A DNA stretch of 61,178 bases from Chlamydiota bacterium (GTDB lineage: Bacteria > Chlamydiota > Chlamydiia > Chlamydiales > 2-12-FULL-49-11). A program made the translations under genes and the position numbers. The stretch spans positions 1 through 61,178 of the forward strand of contig CANJWO010000004.1 in the NCBI GenBank assembly GCA_947478685.1, read 5' to 3'. This document shows, one piece after another, positions 8,900 to 18,308 of the stretch. Each line of letters begins with the position of its first letter. The stretch's first letter is position 1. The notes below the pieces were generated by a model. The model did no database searches and was not told the DNA's origin. It saw nothing but the letters and a program-made list of their open reading frames with translations.

Positions 8900-9259
8900 A
8901 TGGATTGTTTATCTAAATCTAGTTTTGTTGCTGCAGCTCATCAAAGATTAGACGTGGCAAAAGGTGCATTAAAAGAGCTCTCTCTAGATGCAGTATCTTC
9001 AAGGTTTGATATATATGACTGGGCTGGAGAGGTTTGTGATGCGAGCGCTGAGGTTGCTCTTGCTGAAAAGAGGTTTGCAGATGTTCAAAAAAGGACAAAT
9101 AGGATCGCTGGAGCTTGGTTAGAGGAGGAAAGTAAATCTTTAGTTGCACGGCCTGCTTGGGTAATGCCTATCGTAATAGCTCCCACAAGAGTTAGTAGAG
9201 GGTCTGCTCTAACAACACCAAAGGCCACTGGGGCCTCGATTTTTGGTAAAATACTCTAG
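8900..9259 (+). CDS. Small hypothetical protein
   Basis: A 119-residue protein with no recognised family. It begins with ATG after an AGGGG ribosome-binding sequence. Residues 1-80 are Ala-rich and likely helical; the C-terminal third (TRVSRGSALTTPKATGAS) is Ser/Thr-rich and likely disordered. It stands alone on the plus strand, transcribed divergently from mfd and converging on the nucleotide translocase. It may be lineage-specific. Confidence 0.55.
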   Translation: MDCLSKSSFVAAAHQRLDVAKGALKELSLDAVSSRFDIYDWAGEVCDASAEVALAEKRFADVQKRTNRIAGAWLEEESKSLVARPAWVMPIVIAPTRVSRGSALTTPKATGASIFGKIL

Positions 9260-9286
9260 GATTGCCAGCCTTGCAGATCTTGGGGG

Positions 9287-10714
9287 TTAAATAGCTATGG
9301 GGGCCTTCTTATCGGAGATTTTACCTAGTTTTTTGGCCGAGAGGAAGATTGCGGTCATGAATGATATGGAGAGGATGGCGATCGAAGGGATATAGGCGCC
9401 AGTAAAGAGGATGAGGAGGAATTGGTGAAGGAGGGAAGAGCCTGATTTGCCAAGTCTTGATCCTACGCTATCGATGATCGATTTTGCCTTAATGCGTTCT
9501 TCCGGCTCGATGGCAAGGAAGGCGATCTCTTTGCTTGAGTCAAATAGGGAGTATTTTGCCCCGAGTGAGAGGATGTAATGGAGCGATCCGAAGGTCATTA
9601 CAAAATAGGCGTATGGCATATGGAAGAATTTTGCAAAAGAGGGGGCCTCTAAAAAGAGGAAAAAGAGGGAGCTTGTGATCAGAAGAGCTGCAGGTGTCAT
9701 AAGTAAAATAGAGGATTGTTTAAAAAATCTAAAAATATAGCGCATGAGAAACGAGAGAATTAGCGAGACCACTCCTATGATTGTCGTTATTTGATTGATA
9801 TAGGCGTTATAATCTGCGGGCGCTTGGTGAACGCTTTTGATGCTGTTTTTCCAGACCACTTCAAATAGATTATTTGTAAGTGCAAATCCAACGACTAGTG
9901 CTGCAATGCAGAGTAGCTCAGGTTTCCGCCAAATATTTTGTAAACTCTCTTTAAAAGAAAATGAGAGTTTCTTCTCTTTTTTTGTCACAATTTGGGGTAG
10001 GTTATGATAAATGCGATAGTGGACAAACATCAGCAAAGCAGCAATCGCAGTTACTACCAGAATTAGAATCTGGACAGAGTGATCAAAGCTCTTGTTTTTA
10101 CAGAGATAGTGGATTATAAAATAGGAGACTTGACCTGATACAATACCTGCGAAATTTCCAATCATAATGCAGGTTGGAAAAAAGCGTTTTGCGAGACCTG
10201 AAGGGGTGATTTCGTTGAGGCTCGACCAGAAGAGGACCGAGATTACAAGAACCGACCACATTTCAGCGAGCGAATAGAAGAGGGAAAAACTCCAATAGCG
10301 GATCATATTAGTCCACCCACTAAATGAGGCTGGCAATATCCTTTCAAGGCTTGTTGCAAGCCCATTAAGATGGAGAGTTTCACGGTTTGGAAATAGATAA
10401 AAGGCAAAAAAGAGGTAAAAAAGGGCAAGTGAACCGACTAAAATATAGAAAGTTCGATCTCTCCCAAATCGGGTATACAATTTTTGAAATACATAACTAC
10501 CGAGAAGGGCCAATGGGACCATAGCCCAAATTTTAATAAATGGTATGATCTTCGCTCCTGTATCACAGGAAGTAACGATCAAAGTATCTTTTAAATCTCG
10601 CAAGATATGATAGGCAATAATAATGAGAAAGAAATTCACAAGTATGAAAATCTTCCTCCCCCCTTTTGAGAAGGAGCTTTGTGCATTTAAATCTTTAATT
10701 TCAGGATGGATCAT
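9287..10714 (-). CDS. ATP/ADP translocase (nucleotide transport protein, Tlc/NTT family)
   Basis: An inner-membrane exchanger for nucleotides, a hallmark of obligate intracellular bacteria and plastids. The 475-residue length fits the family (about 500). The first helix (KIFILVNFFLIIIAYHILRD) followed by LKDTLIVTSCDTGAKIIPFIK is the diagnostic NTT start; about 11-12 hydrophobic helices follow. Substrate (ATP/ADP exchange, other nucleotides or NAD) cannot be told from sequence alone because chlamydiae carry several paralogues. The C-terminus is short and lacks the long charged tail of some homologues. Confidence 0.93.
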   Translation of the reverse strand: MIHPEIKDLNAQSSFSKGGRKIFILVNFFLIIIAYHILRDLKDTLIVTSCDTGAKIIPFIKIWAMVPLALLGSYVFQKLYTRFGRDRTFYILVGSLALFYLFFAFYLFPNRETLHLNGLATSLERILPASFSGWTNMIRYWSFSLFYSLAEMWSVLVISVLFWSSLNEITPSGLAKRFFPTCIMIGNFAGIVSGQVSYFIIHYLCKNKSFDHSVQILILVVTAIAALLMFVHYRIYHNLPQIVTKKEKKLSFSFKESLQNIWRKPELLCIAALVVGFALTNNLFEVVWKNSIKSVHQAPADYNAYINQITTIIGVVSLILSFLMRYIFRFFKQSSILLMTPAALLITSSLFFLFLEAPSFAKFFHMPYAYFVMTFGSLHYILSLGAKYSLFDSSKEIAFLAIEPEERIKAKSIIDSVGSRLGKSGSSLLHQFLLILFTGAYIPSIAILSISFMTAIFLSAKKLGKISDKKAPIAI

Positions 10715-10720
10715 GTGCTT

Positions 10721-10761
10721 TTTTTTTTACAAAAAATCGTTTACGAAGTTTTGTAAAAAAA
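10721..10761 (-). terminator. Hairpin between the glycosyltransferase gene and the translocase
   Basis: Arms at 10721-10734 and 10749-10761 pair over 13 bases (TTTTTTTACAAAA with its complement) around a 14-base loop. Because the arms are T- and A-runs, the transcript from either side ends in U-rich sequence. On the minus strand it follows the glycosyltransferase stop and precedes the translocase start, so it is either a terminator or a leader hairpin. Confidence 0.5.
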
Positions 10762-10801
10762 GGTGCATGAAGTTTAGACGATTATGAATCCCTAGCTCAT
10801 T

Positions 10802-11470
10802 TTATTCAAGCAAAATGGGGTTTTTGAAGAAGTTTTTGATGGCGCCATCGCGCCAGCAGAGTTGGATGTCGCTGTATGAGGGACCTTGCTGGGCAAAAAT
10901 TTCATTGAAATACCAGCGGTCCTTGGCCATGAGGAGGTTCCATTTATAATCGATTGCATTTTTTGGTGAATCTATAAAGAACAGATCATTTTCCATCTGT
11001 TTGTAACAGTATAAAAACATTGTTGCGAGTGTTTTAAAATAGTGATTATTAATAGCATAGGCGTGGGCGCATTGGGAAAAGAGAGCTCGGTTGATTCCGG
11101 AAAGGGAGGTTTTTTCAAAATGCTGTACTGTACCACCAATTAGAAAAACGTCCCAGTTTAGTCCCAAAGAGCTAGTAAAGTGCTCAATAATTTTTTCGAT
11201 ATCTGCTCGGCTTGATAATGAGATAAAGTCATCTTCAAGAATCAGAGCATTTTTAAACCCTTGATCGATTGCATATTGAGCAGCCTTGGAATGACTCAGC
11301 GCGCAACCCTTATGACCGTTTAATGGTTCAAAATGGGCCGATATTCGGTGAATCTTCCCCTTTGCCACTTGGAGCCTGTCAAGCTCCTTTAAAAGAGCCT
11401 CATTCCTATCTGTGCGATGATCAAGATTGATATAAATGATTGCATCAAAGTAATTAAGCCCTCTATCCAT
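10802..11470 (-). CDS. Glycosyltransferase family 25 (LOS-type)
   Basis: A 222-residue protein matching the GT25 pattern: IIYINLDHRTDRNEALLKEL at the start, a conserved GHKGCALSHSKAAQYAI segment near residues 53-69, and the DxD-like LILEDDFI around residues 76-83. Family members add galactose or related sugars to lipooligosaccharide or glycans, usually on the cytoplasmic face of the inner membrane. The donor and acceptor cannot be inferred. It follows alaS on the same strand, but the space between them is taken by a 19-base inverted repeat that touches its start codon, and no ribosome-binding sequence is obvious. Confidence 0.85.
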   Translation of the reverse strand: MDRGLNYFDAIIYINLDHRTDRNEALLKELDRLQVAKGKIHRISAHFEPLNGHKGCALSHSKAAQYAIDQGFKNALILEDDFISLSSRADIEKIIEHFTSSLGLNWDVFLIGGTVQHFEKTSLSGINRALFSQCAHAYAINNHYFKTLATMFLYCYKQMENDLFFIDSPKNAIDYKWNLLMAKDRWYFNEIFAQQGPSYSDIQLCWRDGAIKNFFKNPILLE

Positions 11471-11516
11471 TAATCAATTCACATGTTGTCTATTATCCAA
11501 CATATGAATTGATTAA
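11470..11516 (-). terminator. Long hairpin between alaS and the glycosyltransferase start
   Basis: The 19-base arms at 11470-11488 and 11498-11516 pair with one mismatch around a 9-base loop. It begins three bases after the alaS stop codon and its last paired base is the A of the next gene's ATG. No strong U-tract follows, so it may act as an RNA stabiliser or as a translational hairpin rather than a standard terminator. Confidence 0.6.
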
Positions 11517-11518
11517 TT

Positions 11519-14140
11519 TTAGGCAAGGGTTTCGGTGAGGAGTGTACGAGCAAGGTCGAGGGAGGTTTTGAGTCCTGAAGGATCTTTGCCGCCAGCTTGT
11601 GCGCTGTCTGGTTTGCCGCCGCCGGAGCCGTTTACAGGTTTAGCTATTTCGGGAAGGAGTTTATTTGCGTGGAGCCCTTTGGCAACAAGGTCGGGGCTGA
11701 TTCGGAGGAGGAGTTGGCAGCGGTCACCCTCTTTAACGGCGAGGAGGAGAATTCCCGATCCAAGTCTATTCATGAGGTCGTTTGCGAGGGGGGTGAATTC
11801 CTCTTTTTGTATGGTTATCTCCTTGATAATGATAGGGATTGAATTGATCAGTTCTCTATTTTGAAGGAGTTCCTCTTTCAATAGATTGATGTGGACCCCG
11901 CGCATTGCTTTTAATTCTCCTTTCGTCTTTTTTTGCTCTTCAAGGAGGGAGTGGATAGATTCTTTTGCCTTTGCAGGAGTGGTTTCGAGAAGATGGCAGA
12001 GGTGATTCAATAGGTCTTCTCTACTATACATGTAGATCTCAGCATTTTTTCCTGTTGCAGCTTCAATTCTGCGAACGCCAGCAGCGATGCTCGATTCGCC
12101 TGTAATGCGGAAAAGTCCAATCTCTCCTATATTATGTATATGAGTCCCTCCACAAAGTTCTTTAGAGAACTCGCCGATTGCAACAACGCGGACTTCGCTT
12201 CCATACTTATCGCCGAAGAATTGCTTGATCTCTTTATGCCCTTTTATCGAGTCGTAGGAGGTGGAGTAAGATTTTACAGAATTGCTTAAACAAATTTTCT
12301 CATTAACAAGCTCTTCTACTGTTCTTATCTCTTCAGGTGTCATCGATTTATGGTGGGAAAAATCAAATCGAAGTCGAGCTTCTTCAACGAGAGAGCCGGC
12401 CTGTCTTATGTGAGAACCTAGTACTTTGTCAAGGGCCCAGTGAAGAAGATGGGTAGCTGTGTGATTGCGCGATGTAAGGCTTCTATGATGTTTATCTACA
12501 GCTGCATGGAGAGGTTCTCCAAGTAGGATAGTGCCTGTTTGAAGCGAGCCATTATGCAAGATAATTCCTGGGTAGGGCTTTGTGGCCTTTGTTACAGTAA
12601 AATGGGCATTATCATGGAAAATGTTTCCACAGTCGCCCGACTGTCCACCACCTTCACCATAAAAAGTTGTTGTATCTAGAATTAAAGAACCCTCTTCGCC
12701 TGTGTCCAATCGCTCTTTGAATTCGCCATTAACAAGGATTCCGATCACGGTTCCATTTGTGTTAAGATCTTCATATCCAATAAATTGTACGTCTCCGTTT
12801 TTTTCGAGAAAATCGGTAAATAGGCTCTCCTCTGCAACTTGGACGTGTTTGGCTTGTGCTTTACGCGAGCGGTCTTTTGCTGCCTCTTCAAGGATCATAT
12901 AAGAGTCTAGATTTACGTTAAGTCCATTGTCTTTTGCAATAAGGAGAATCTCTTCTACAGGAAAGCCGTAAGTATCTTTTAGTTTAAAAGCATCTTCGCC
13001 TGTTATCTGCTTAGAATGAGTAGCCTCTTCTATGATATTGCTTAAAATATTTCCGCCCCGTTTGAGTGTGCGGAAAAAGCTTTCTTCTTCATTTGTAAGG
13101 ACTTCGCAAATTTTGTTTGAGGATGATTTTAGTTCTGGGTAGTCTTCGCCCATTAGATTTAAAAGCGTTGGGAAAAGTTTTGATAGAAAAGGGGTCTCAA
13201 ATCCAAGTTTTTTTCCATAACGGACAGCTCTACGTAAAACTTTTCTTAAGACATAGCCTCTGTCCAAATTGCTTGGGGTAGCACCGTCAGCGATGGTGAA
13301 CGCGAGCATTCTGAGGTGGTCTGCAATAACATGAAAGGAGGGTTTGTCTGATTCATATTTGATTTTAGAGAGATTTTCGACCGAGGCAATGATCGATCTA
13401 AGCACATCTGTCTCAAAGACGGTTGTACTATTAATTAGTAGAGAGGCCATCCTCTCTAGGCCCATTCCTGTGTCAACGCAAGGTTTCGGAAGGGGATTCA
13501 TATGTCCTTCACTATCTTTGTTATACTGCATAAAGACTAGATTCCAAAATTCAAAAAAGCGTTCGCCATCAGTGTCTTCATAAGGGGATTTTGCAGGGCC
13601 GAAACTGTCGCCTCTATCAAAAAGAAGCTCTGAACAGGGGCCACAAGGTCCGGTATCGCCCATCGACCAAAAGTTGTCTTTTGCGCCCAAACGAACTATC
13701 CGCTCCGCTGGTAAGTACTTTCGCCAAATCTCAAATGCCTCATCGTCATCCTGATAGACCGATACCCAAAGTCTGTTCATGTCGATCTTAAAAATATTTG
13801 CGGAGGCTTCAAAAGCAAATTTGATCGCATCTTCTTTGAAATAATCGCCAAAAGAGAAGTTCCCAAGCATTTCAAATAAAGTGAGGTGTCTAGTTGTAAA
13901 TCCTACGTTATCAAGATCGTTATGCTTTCCGCCGACTCGGACGCATTTTTGAGAGGTGGTGGCTCTTGTGCAATCAAGCTTGCTTGCGCCTAAAAATATC
14001 GACTTAAATTGGTTCATTCCAGCGTTTGTAAAAAGGATGGTAGGATCTTCGTGAGGGATTGTAGGTGAAGAGGATATAATCCTGTGGTTTTGTGCTTTAA
14101 AAAAATCTAAAAATTTTTGGCGAAGTTCTCTTGTGTCCAT
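11519..14140 (-). CDS. alaS: Alanyl-tRNA synthetase
   Basis: Charges tRNA-Ala. Class II catalytic domain at the N-terminus (FTNAGMNQFK, RATTSQKCVRVGGKHNDLDNVG, FEMLGNFSFGDYF), editing domain with HTATHLLHWAL and the CGGTH zinc motif, and the C-Ala domain ending in NGSGGGKPDSAQAGG. The open frame continues 141 residues upstream to 14563, overlapping tkt on the other strand, but that extension is unrelated to AlaS. The ATG at 14140 (MDTRELRQKF) with AAGGGA upstream gives 873 aa, the normal length. It is divergent from tkt with 57 bases between them. Confidence 0.96.
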   Translation of the reverse strand: MDTRELRQKFLDFFKAQNHRIISSSPTIPHEDPTILFTNAGMNQFKSIFLGASKLDCTRATTSQKCVRVGGKHNDLDNVGFTTRHLTLFEMLGNFSFGDYFKEDAIKFAFEASANIFKIDMNRLWVSVYQDDDEAFEIWRKYLPAERIVRLGAKDNFWSMGDTGPCGPCSELLFDRGDSFGPAKSPYEDTDGERFFEFWNLVFMQYNKDSEGHMNPLPKPCVDTGMGLERMASLLINSTTVFETDVLRSIIASVENLSKIKYESDKPSFHVIADHLRMLAFTIADGATPSNLDRGYVLRKVLRRAVRYGKKLGFETPFLSKLFPTLLNLMGEDYPELKSSSNKICEVLTNEEESFFRTLKRGGNILSNIIEEATHSKQITGEDAFKLKDTYGFPVEEILLIAKDNGLNVNLDSYMILEEAAKDRSRKAQAKHVQVAEESLFTDFLEKNGDVQFIGYEDLNTNGTVIGILVNGEFKERLDTGEEGSLILDTTTFYGEGGGQSGDCGNIFHDNAHFTVTKATKPYPGIILHNGSLQTGTILLGEPLHAAVDKHHRSLTSRNHTATHLLHWALDKVLGSHIRQAGSLVEEARLRFDFSHHKSMTPEEIRTVEELVNEKICLSNSVKSYSTSYDSIKGHKEIKQFFGDKYGSEVRVVAIGEFSKELCGGTHIHNIGEIGLFRITGESSIAAGVRRIEAATGKNAEIYMYSREDLLNHLCHLLETTPAKAKESIHSLLEEQKKTKGELKAMRGVHINLLKEELLQNRELINSIPIIIKEITIQKEEFTPLANDLMNRLGSGILLLAVKEGDRCQLLLRISPDLVAKGLHANKLLPEIAKPVNGSGGGKPDSAQAGGKDPSGLKTSLDLARTLLTETLA

Positions 14141-14197
14141 GGGCTTTTTTCCCTTGCTAAGTTTACCATTGAAAGTGAAAATATAGCATAAAGAGGG

Positions 14198-16198
14198 GTG
14201 AGAGTGGAAGAGGAAATACTTTGTGAGATCGCGGGTACAATTAGAGGGCTTTCGATGGATGCTGTACAAAAGGCAAACTCTGGCCATCCAGGTCTTCCAA
14301 TGGGTTGTGCGGAAATGGGGGCCTATCTTTGGGGTAATTTTATGCATTATAACCCTAAGAATCCGAGTTGGTTCAATCGCGACAGATTTGTTCTTTCTGC
14401 TGGGCATGGCTCGATGCTGCTTTACTCTGTCCTCCATCTCTCTGGCTATGATCTTTCTATAGAAGATTTGAAAAATTTTCGACAGCTTGGTTCTAAGACC
14501 CCTGGTCACCCTGAACGGCTTGATACTCCTGGAGTTGAGGTAACTACTGGGCCGCTTGGACAAGGTGTAGGAAATGCAGTTGGTATGGCTCTTGCCTACA
14601 AAATATTAGAAAATAGATTCAATTGCGAAGGCTTCCCTATTGTAAGCAATAAAATTATCTGCTTAGCAGGGGATGGTTGCATGATGGAAGGGGTCTCAAA
14701 TGAGGTCTCATCTTTAGCTGGCCACCTCTGCCTAAACAACCTTATTCTAATTTACGATATGAATAAAGTTACTCTTGATGGAGAGTGGAAAGACAGTTGC
14801 TCTGATAATCAAGCGCTTAGGTACAAAGCATATGGATGGGACGTCATAGAGATAGAAGATGGTAATGACATTGATGAGATTTCAAGGGTCTTTTTAAAAC
14901 TGAAGAAGCCTATGCAAAAACCGACGATTGTGATTTTACACACCGTTATAGGGAAAGGTGCAGCAACAAAAGAGGGGACCTGTAAAGTACATGGATCTCC
15001 GCTTGGGCAAGAGGAGCTTGTTGCAACTAAGAAAAAACTAGACCTTCCAGAGCAGTCATTTTATGTATCTCCGATGGTTCGCGACTACTTTAATCACAAA
15101 CAGAAAGAATGTCAAAAAACTGAGGATGAATGGGATGGGATGTTTGATCGTTGGAAGAAGGCGCATCCGGACCTGTATGAACTCTTTCAAAAGATGGAAA
15201 ATCACCAAGTATCAAAAGAATTAATAGATGAAATTCGTAAGTTGCCCGTAGAAGAAAAAATGGCGGGACGAAAAATGTCTAATGTTGTCCTTCAGCTCCT
15301 TGCAGAAAAGCTCCCCTATTTGCTTGTCGGTTCGGCCGATCTCTCTGAATCTGATTTTACTTATATAAAAAACGGAAAGCCGATTCTGCCCGAAAACTTT
15401 GAAGGTAAGGTTGTTAGATATGGAATTAGAGAGTTTGGTATGACTGCAATGGCAAATGGAATATCGACAACATTTCTTAGGCCTGTAGTCGGTACATTTT
15501 TCTGCTTTTCAGACTATGCAAGGCCTGCCCTTAGACTCGCAGCTCTCTCGCATCATTCTATATTATCGATCTTCACTCATGACTCAATAGGTCTTGGAGA
15601 GGATGGGCCTACCCACCAGCCTGTAGAACATTTAGCGGCTCTTCGGGTAATACCTAATATGTACGTGTTTAGACCAGGTGATGCCAATGAAGTAAAGGGG
15701 GCGTATGCATGGATCTTGAATCACAAAACAGGCCCTGTATCTTTAATTTTGACAAGGCAACCACTTCCCACATTAAAAGAGACTGATCGTAGCTTTGAAG
15801 ATGGGGTAATGAAAGGTGGCTACATTTTAATTGAGGAAGATAGATCAAAACCGGTTGACTACATTTTGATTGGAACAGGATCAGAGCTTCAATTGGCAGT
15901 AGAAGTTGCTAAGAGATTAAAGAATGACTCGAAAAATGTTCGTGTGGTTTCGCTTCCCTGTTTTAGATTATTTGAGGACCAAAATTATGAGCATAAAGCG
16001 CACGTCCTCGGAGGACAAGCTGGTAAACGGATAAGCATTGAAGCAGGCGTCTCCTTTGGATGGGAGAGATACATCGGTCCAGAAGGGATAGCAATTAGCA
16101 TCAATGAATTTGGAAGATCGGCCCCTATCGCAGATGTAATGCGCCACTTCGGTTTCACCGTAGATCAAATCCTCGAAAGGATAAGAAGTGCTAAGTAG
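14198..16198 (+). CDS. tkt: Transketolase
   Basis: A thiamine-diphosphate enzyme of the non-oxidative pentose phosphate pathway (666 aa, normal). The TPP motif GDGCMMEGVSNE ... NKVTLDG lies around residues 155-195, the N-terminal GHPGLPMGCAEMG segment is seen at residues about 27-40, and GLGEDGPTHQPVEHL at about 468-482 is the conserved pyrimidine-domain motif. The start is GTG at 14198 after AGAGGG. Gnd in the same window supplies the oxidative branch. The next gene overlaps its stop by 11 bases. Confidence 0.96.
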   Translation: MRVEEEILCEIAGTIRGLSMDAVQKANSGHPGLPMGCAEMGAYLWGNFMHYNPKNPSWFNRDRFVLSAGHGSMLLYSVLHLSGYDLSIEDLKNFRQLGSKTPGHPERLDTPGVEVTTGPLGQGVGNAVGMALAYKILENRFNCEGFPIVSNKIICLAGDGCMMEGVSNEVSSLAGHLCLNNLILIYDMNKVTLDGEWKDSCSDNQALRYKAYGWDVIEIEDGNDIDEISRVFLKLKKPMQKPTIVILHTVIGKGAATKEGTCKVHGSPLGQEELVATKKKLDLPEQSFYVSPMVRDYFNHKQKECQKTEDEWDGMFDRWKKAHPDLYELFQKMENHQVSKELIDEIRKLPVEEKMAGRKMSNVVLQLLAEKLPYLLVGSADLSESDFTYIKNGKPILPENFEGKVVRYGIREFGMTAMANGISTTFLRPVVGTFFCFSDYARPALRLAALSHHSILSIFTHDSIGLGEDGPTHQPVEHLAALRVIPNMYVFRPGDANEVKGAYAWILNHKTGPVSLILTRQPLPTLKETDRSFEDGVMKGGYILIEEDRSKPVDYILIGTGSELQLAVEVAKRLKNDSKNVRVVSLPCFRLFEDQNYEHKAHVLGGQAGKRISIEAGVSFGWERYIGPEGIAISINEFGRSAPIADVMRHFGFTVDQILERIRSAK

Positions 16199-17135
16199 GT
16201 TAAAAAAAAGCATAGTGTTTTTCTTTGTGCTGGTTTGGAGTCAGGGTTGGTGTAGTGTCATTACGACAAACAACTTGGGTGAGTATTTTGATCTTACTGC
16301 TAATAGCGTAGAGAGATACATCTATGGCCAACTTGTCCTTACTACGACTAATCCAGCGCCTTCCACTGTGCCGACTAACGCAACGCTTCAAATTTTTTCT
16401 CCTCTGATAACGGCTGAAATAACTGCTGAAATAGCCCAATTTAGTCTTGCAAATATTGTAGTTAAACCGGCGATTGTCACAAAATCATTAGTACAAATTG
16501 CGATCGATAAGAAGCTTGCCGCTGATGTTGAGATTACATTCACTCCTAATTTTAAAGCATTTCCAGGCTATCAAGCGACATTGTCTCTCTTAGGGCAAAC
16601 TCTCAATACAAATGTTTTTTCCTCTCCAAATCCGGCTCAGTATTTTCTTCTTCAAATGTCTCCAATTACAGCAGGCATTACCCAGTATGTCTATTGTGAT
16701 CTTTTTTATGGAGGCAAAGCAACCAATAAGTGGGTCCTTCCTCCTGCAAATAATTTACCTTCTCAAGGCCTTTTTGCCTCTCAAACATGGAAGACTCCTA
16801 CAATTTTCCAAACAAAGACAAATGAGACCCAGACCCTAAAATTTTCTCTTGAAATCCCCTTAAGTTCTTTTATAGGTTTAAAAGTGGGTGCATATCAGAT
16901 ACGGATTGCAGCTGTTATGATTCCTCCAGAAACGGCAGCGGTTGTAGCAACAACGGTCTCGCCATTTGTCCCTACACAATTAGCAACCCTTCAAAAATAT
17001 CTAGATAGTGCAATTTCTACTGCAGAGGGGAATAGCTTGCTCTACGTGCCAACGGGGGTACAACTTGCAAGCATCACTGCAAATATTGCTTTTCTCTTAA
17101 AGCTTATTGTAGAAATATCTGCTGCTAACCCCTAG
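16188..17135 (+). CDS. Secreted or periplasmic hypothetical protein
   Basis: Starts with GTG inside the last codons of tkt, so it is likely translationally coupled. Residues 1-22 form a signal peptide (basic MLSRLKKS, hydrophobic IVFFFVLVWSQG, likely cleavage after WCS). The 315-residue protein is rich in Thr, Ala, Ile and Val with few charges, suggesting beta structure outside the inner membrane. I do not recognise a family. Coupling to a metabolic gene is unusual for a secreted protein and may simply reflect genome compaction. Confidence 0.75.
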   Translation: MLSRLKKSIVFFFVLVWSQGWCSVITTNNLGEYFDLTANSVERYIYGQLVLTTTNPAPSTVPTNATLQIFSPLITAEITAEIAQFSLANIVVKPAIVTKSLVQIAIDKKLAADVEITFTPNFKAFPGYQATLSLLGQTLNTNVFSSPNPAQYFLLQMSPITAGITQYVYCDLFYGGKATNKWVLPPANNLPSQGLFASQTWKTPTIFQTKTNETQTLKFSLEIPLSSFIGLKVGAYQIRIAAVMIPPETAAVVATTVSPFVPTQLATLQKYLDSAISTAEGNSLLYVPTGVQLASITANIAFLLKLIVEISAANP

Positions 17136-17172
17136 ATGCCCTGGTTTCTTATAGTGAATTAAATTTACATTG

Positions 17173-17323
17173 ATAAGTTTACACAGTATGTGCCCTTGGG
17201 TTTCATTAGGCATTAGCCGGCGCTGAAGCAGGCCGTGTGTTTTCACACGAGCGATGCAAGCAAATGGAACCCAAGGGATACAGACGCAGTAAAATTATCT
17301 AATAGCAAATTTAATTCGCTATA
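17173..17323 (-). repeat. MITE-like structured repeat, copy in inverted orientation
   Basis: Arms at 17193-17207 and 17263-17277 pair (14 of 15), with further imperfect pairing outward. Inside is the perfect hairpin CGTGTG-TTTT-CACACG. Read on the minus strand, the segment TGCTTGCATCG, hairpin, CCTGCTTCAGC matches the copies at 24,596-24,786 and 57,045-57,184. A 22-base near-palindrome at 17302-17323 is identical to 24624-24645. Confidence 0.7.
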
Positions 17324-17582
17324 ATAGCGCCGCCATTCTTACCTGAAAAGGAATATCCCTTGGAAAATGAATCCCTTTTTGAGCTAGTGCTGTCTTATAT
17401 TTTATAACAATAGTATTGAGCCTGTTGAGCAAATCTCTCTTTTCGTATTTGAAAAGAGGGGTTTCTGGATTGCTAACATCAAAGAAATGTTGATTGGGTC
17501 CATAACTACAATAGACTTCTTGCGTAACTGTAACCGACCTTTTCTTTATAAATAATTTACTTTGATATAGAATATTTCGCAA
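17319..17582 (-). pseudogene. Possible small gene or gene remnant
   Basis: An 87-codon open frame whose only start is TTG at 17582, with no convincing ribosome-binding sequence; the frame stays open without ATG back into the end of bioD. The last residues (RMAALL) are encoded by the edge of the neighbouring structured repeat. The peptide has no recognised family. It may be a remnant interrupted by repeat insertion, or a short gene at the end of the bio transcript. Confidence 0.3.
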
Positions 17583-17605
17583 GTGCTCATTTAATAGATA
17601 AGTTA

Positions 17606-18223
17606 TTATGAAAAAGTTCCTTTAAAGGTCTCCTTCAAGGTTTGCTCTGTAATGTGTTCGATGAACCCCATTTCGAAGACGGGGCAGGCGTGGGAGTATT
17701 GTTCAATGGTACGTTTATTGATGGCATCTTTTTCCCCATTGAGGAGGACCCCGAAGATAGGGATTCCTTCACGCTCGAGTTTTTCTAGTGTAAGAAGAGC
17801 CTGATTAATGGCTCCTTTATTATTGCGGATGACAAGGAGGGTTGGGGCATTAAACGCTTTCATAAAATCGAGAACGAGCTCTTTTTCATTTAGAGGGAGC
17901 ATAATCCCTCCCGCGCTTTCAACAATGAGGTGAGAATGTGGAATGAGAGATTTTTCCGGCACAAGCGATCTGATATCTATCCCTGTATGTTGAGCATGAG
18001 GGAGGAGAGGTTCTCCAAATATGTAACTCTCCCTTAAAAAGTGAGAATGTGGAAGGCCGGTAGCTTCATGTATCCATTCAGTGTCAGTACAAGGGCTGAC
18101 TCCGCACTGTATCGGCTTCCAATAGCACCCTTTCAATCCGAGAGTTAATACAGCAGAGACAAATGTTTTTCCCACATTAGCATCTGCGCCAGTAATGAAT
18201 AATGTCTTAGGAAAGCTAACCAT
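17606..18223 (-). CDS. bioD: Dethiobiotin synthetase
   Basis: ATP-dependent closure of the ureido ring in biotin synthesis. The 205-residue protein has the P-loop variant GADANVGKT (residues 12-20), the KPIQCG segment, and ESAGGIMLPL near residue 105, which corresponds to the family's EGAGG(L/I)xVP. It is the last gene of a minus-strand run dapL, unknown, bioF-like, bioD. No bioA or bioB is visible in the window. Confidence 0.92.
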   Translation of the reverse strand: MVSFPKTLFITGADANVGKTFVSAVLTLGLKGCYWKPIQCGVSPCTDTEWIHEATGLPHSHFLRESYIFGEPLLPHAQHTGIDIRSLVPEKSLIPHSHLIVESAGGIMLPLNEKELVLDFMKAFNAPTLLVIRNNKGAINQALLTLEKLEREGIPIFGVLLNGEKDAINKRTIEQYSHACPVFEMGFIEHITEQTLKETFKGTFS

Positions 18224-18308
18224 ATACTACCTCCGATCATATTGTTAAAAGACGAACTATATTGAATGAAGATTATTTAAAGAACATAAATTTTTTAAAA
18301 TTTGAGGG

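Noticed and set aside
11535..11864. Open frames on the plus strand opposite the end of alaS
   Set aside because: They are shadows of the conserved alaS C-terminal region, with no ribosome-binding sequence and atypical composition.
14141..14563. 141-residue upstream extension of alaS
   Set aside because: It is unrelated to AlaS, overlaps tkt on the other strand, and the ATG at 14140 has a good ribosome-binding sequence and gives the normal length.
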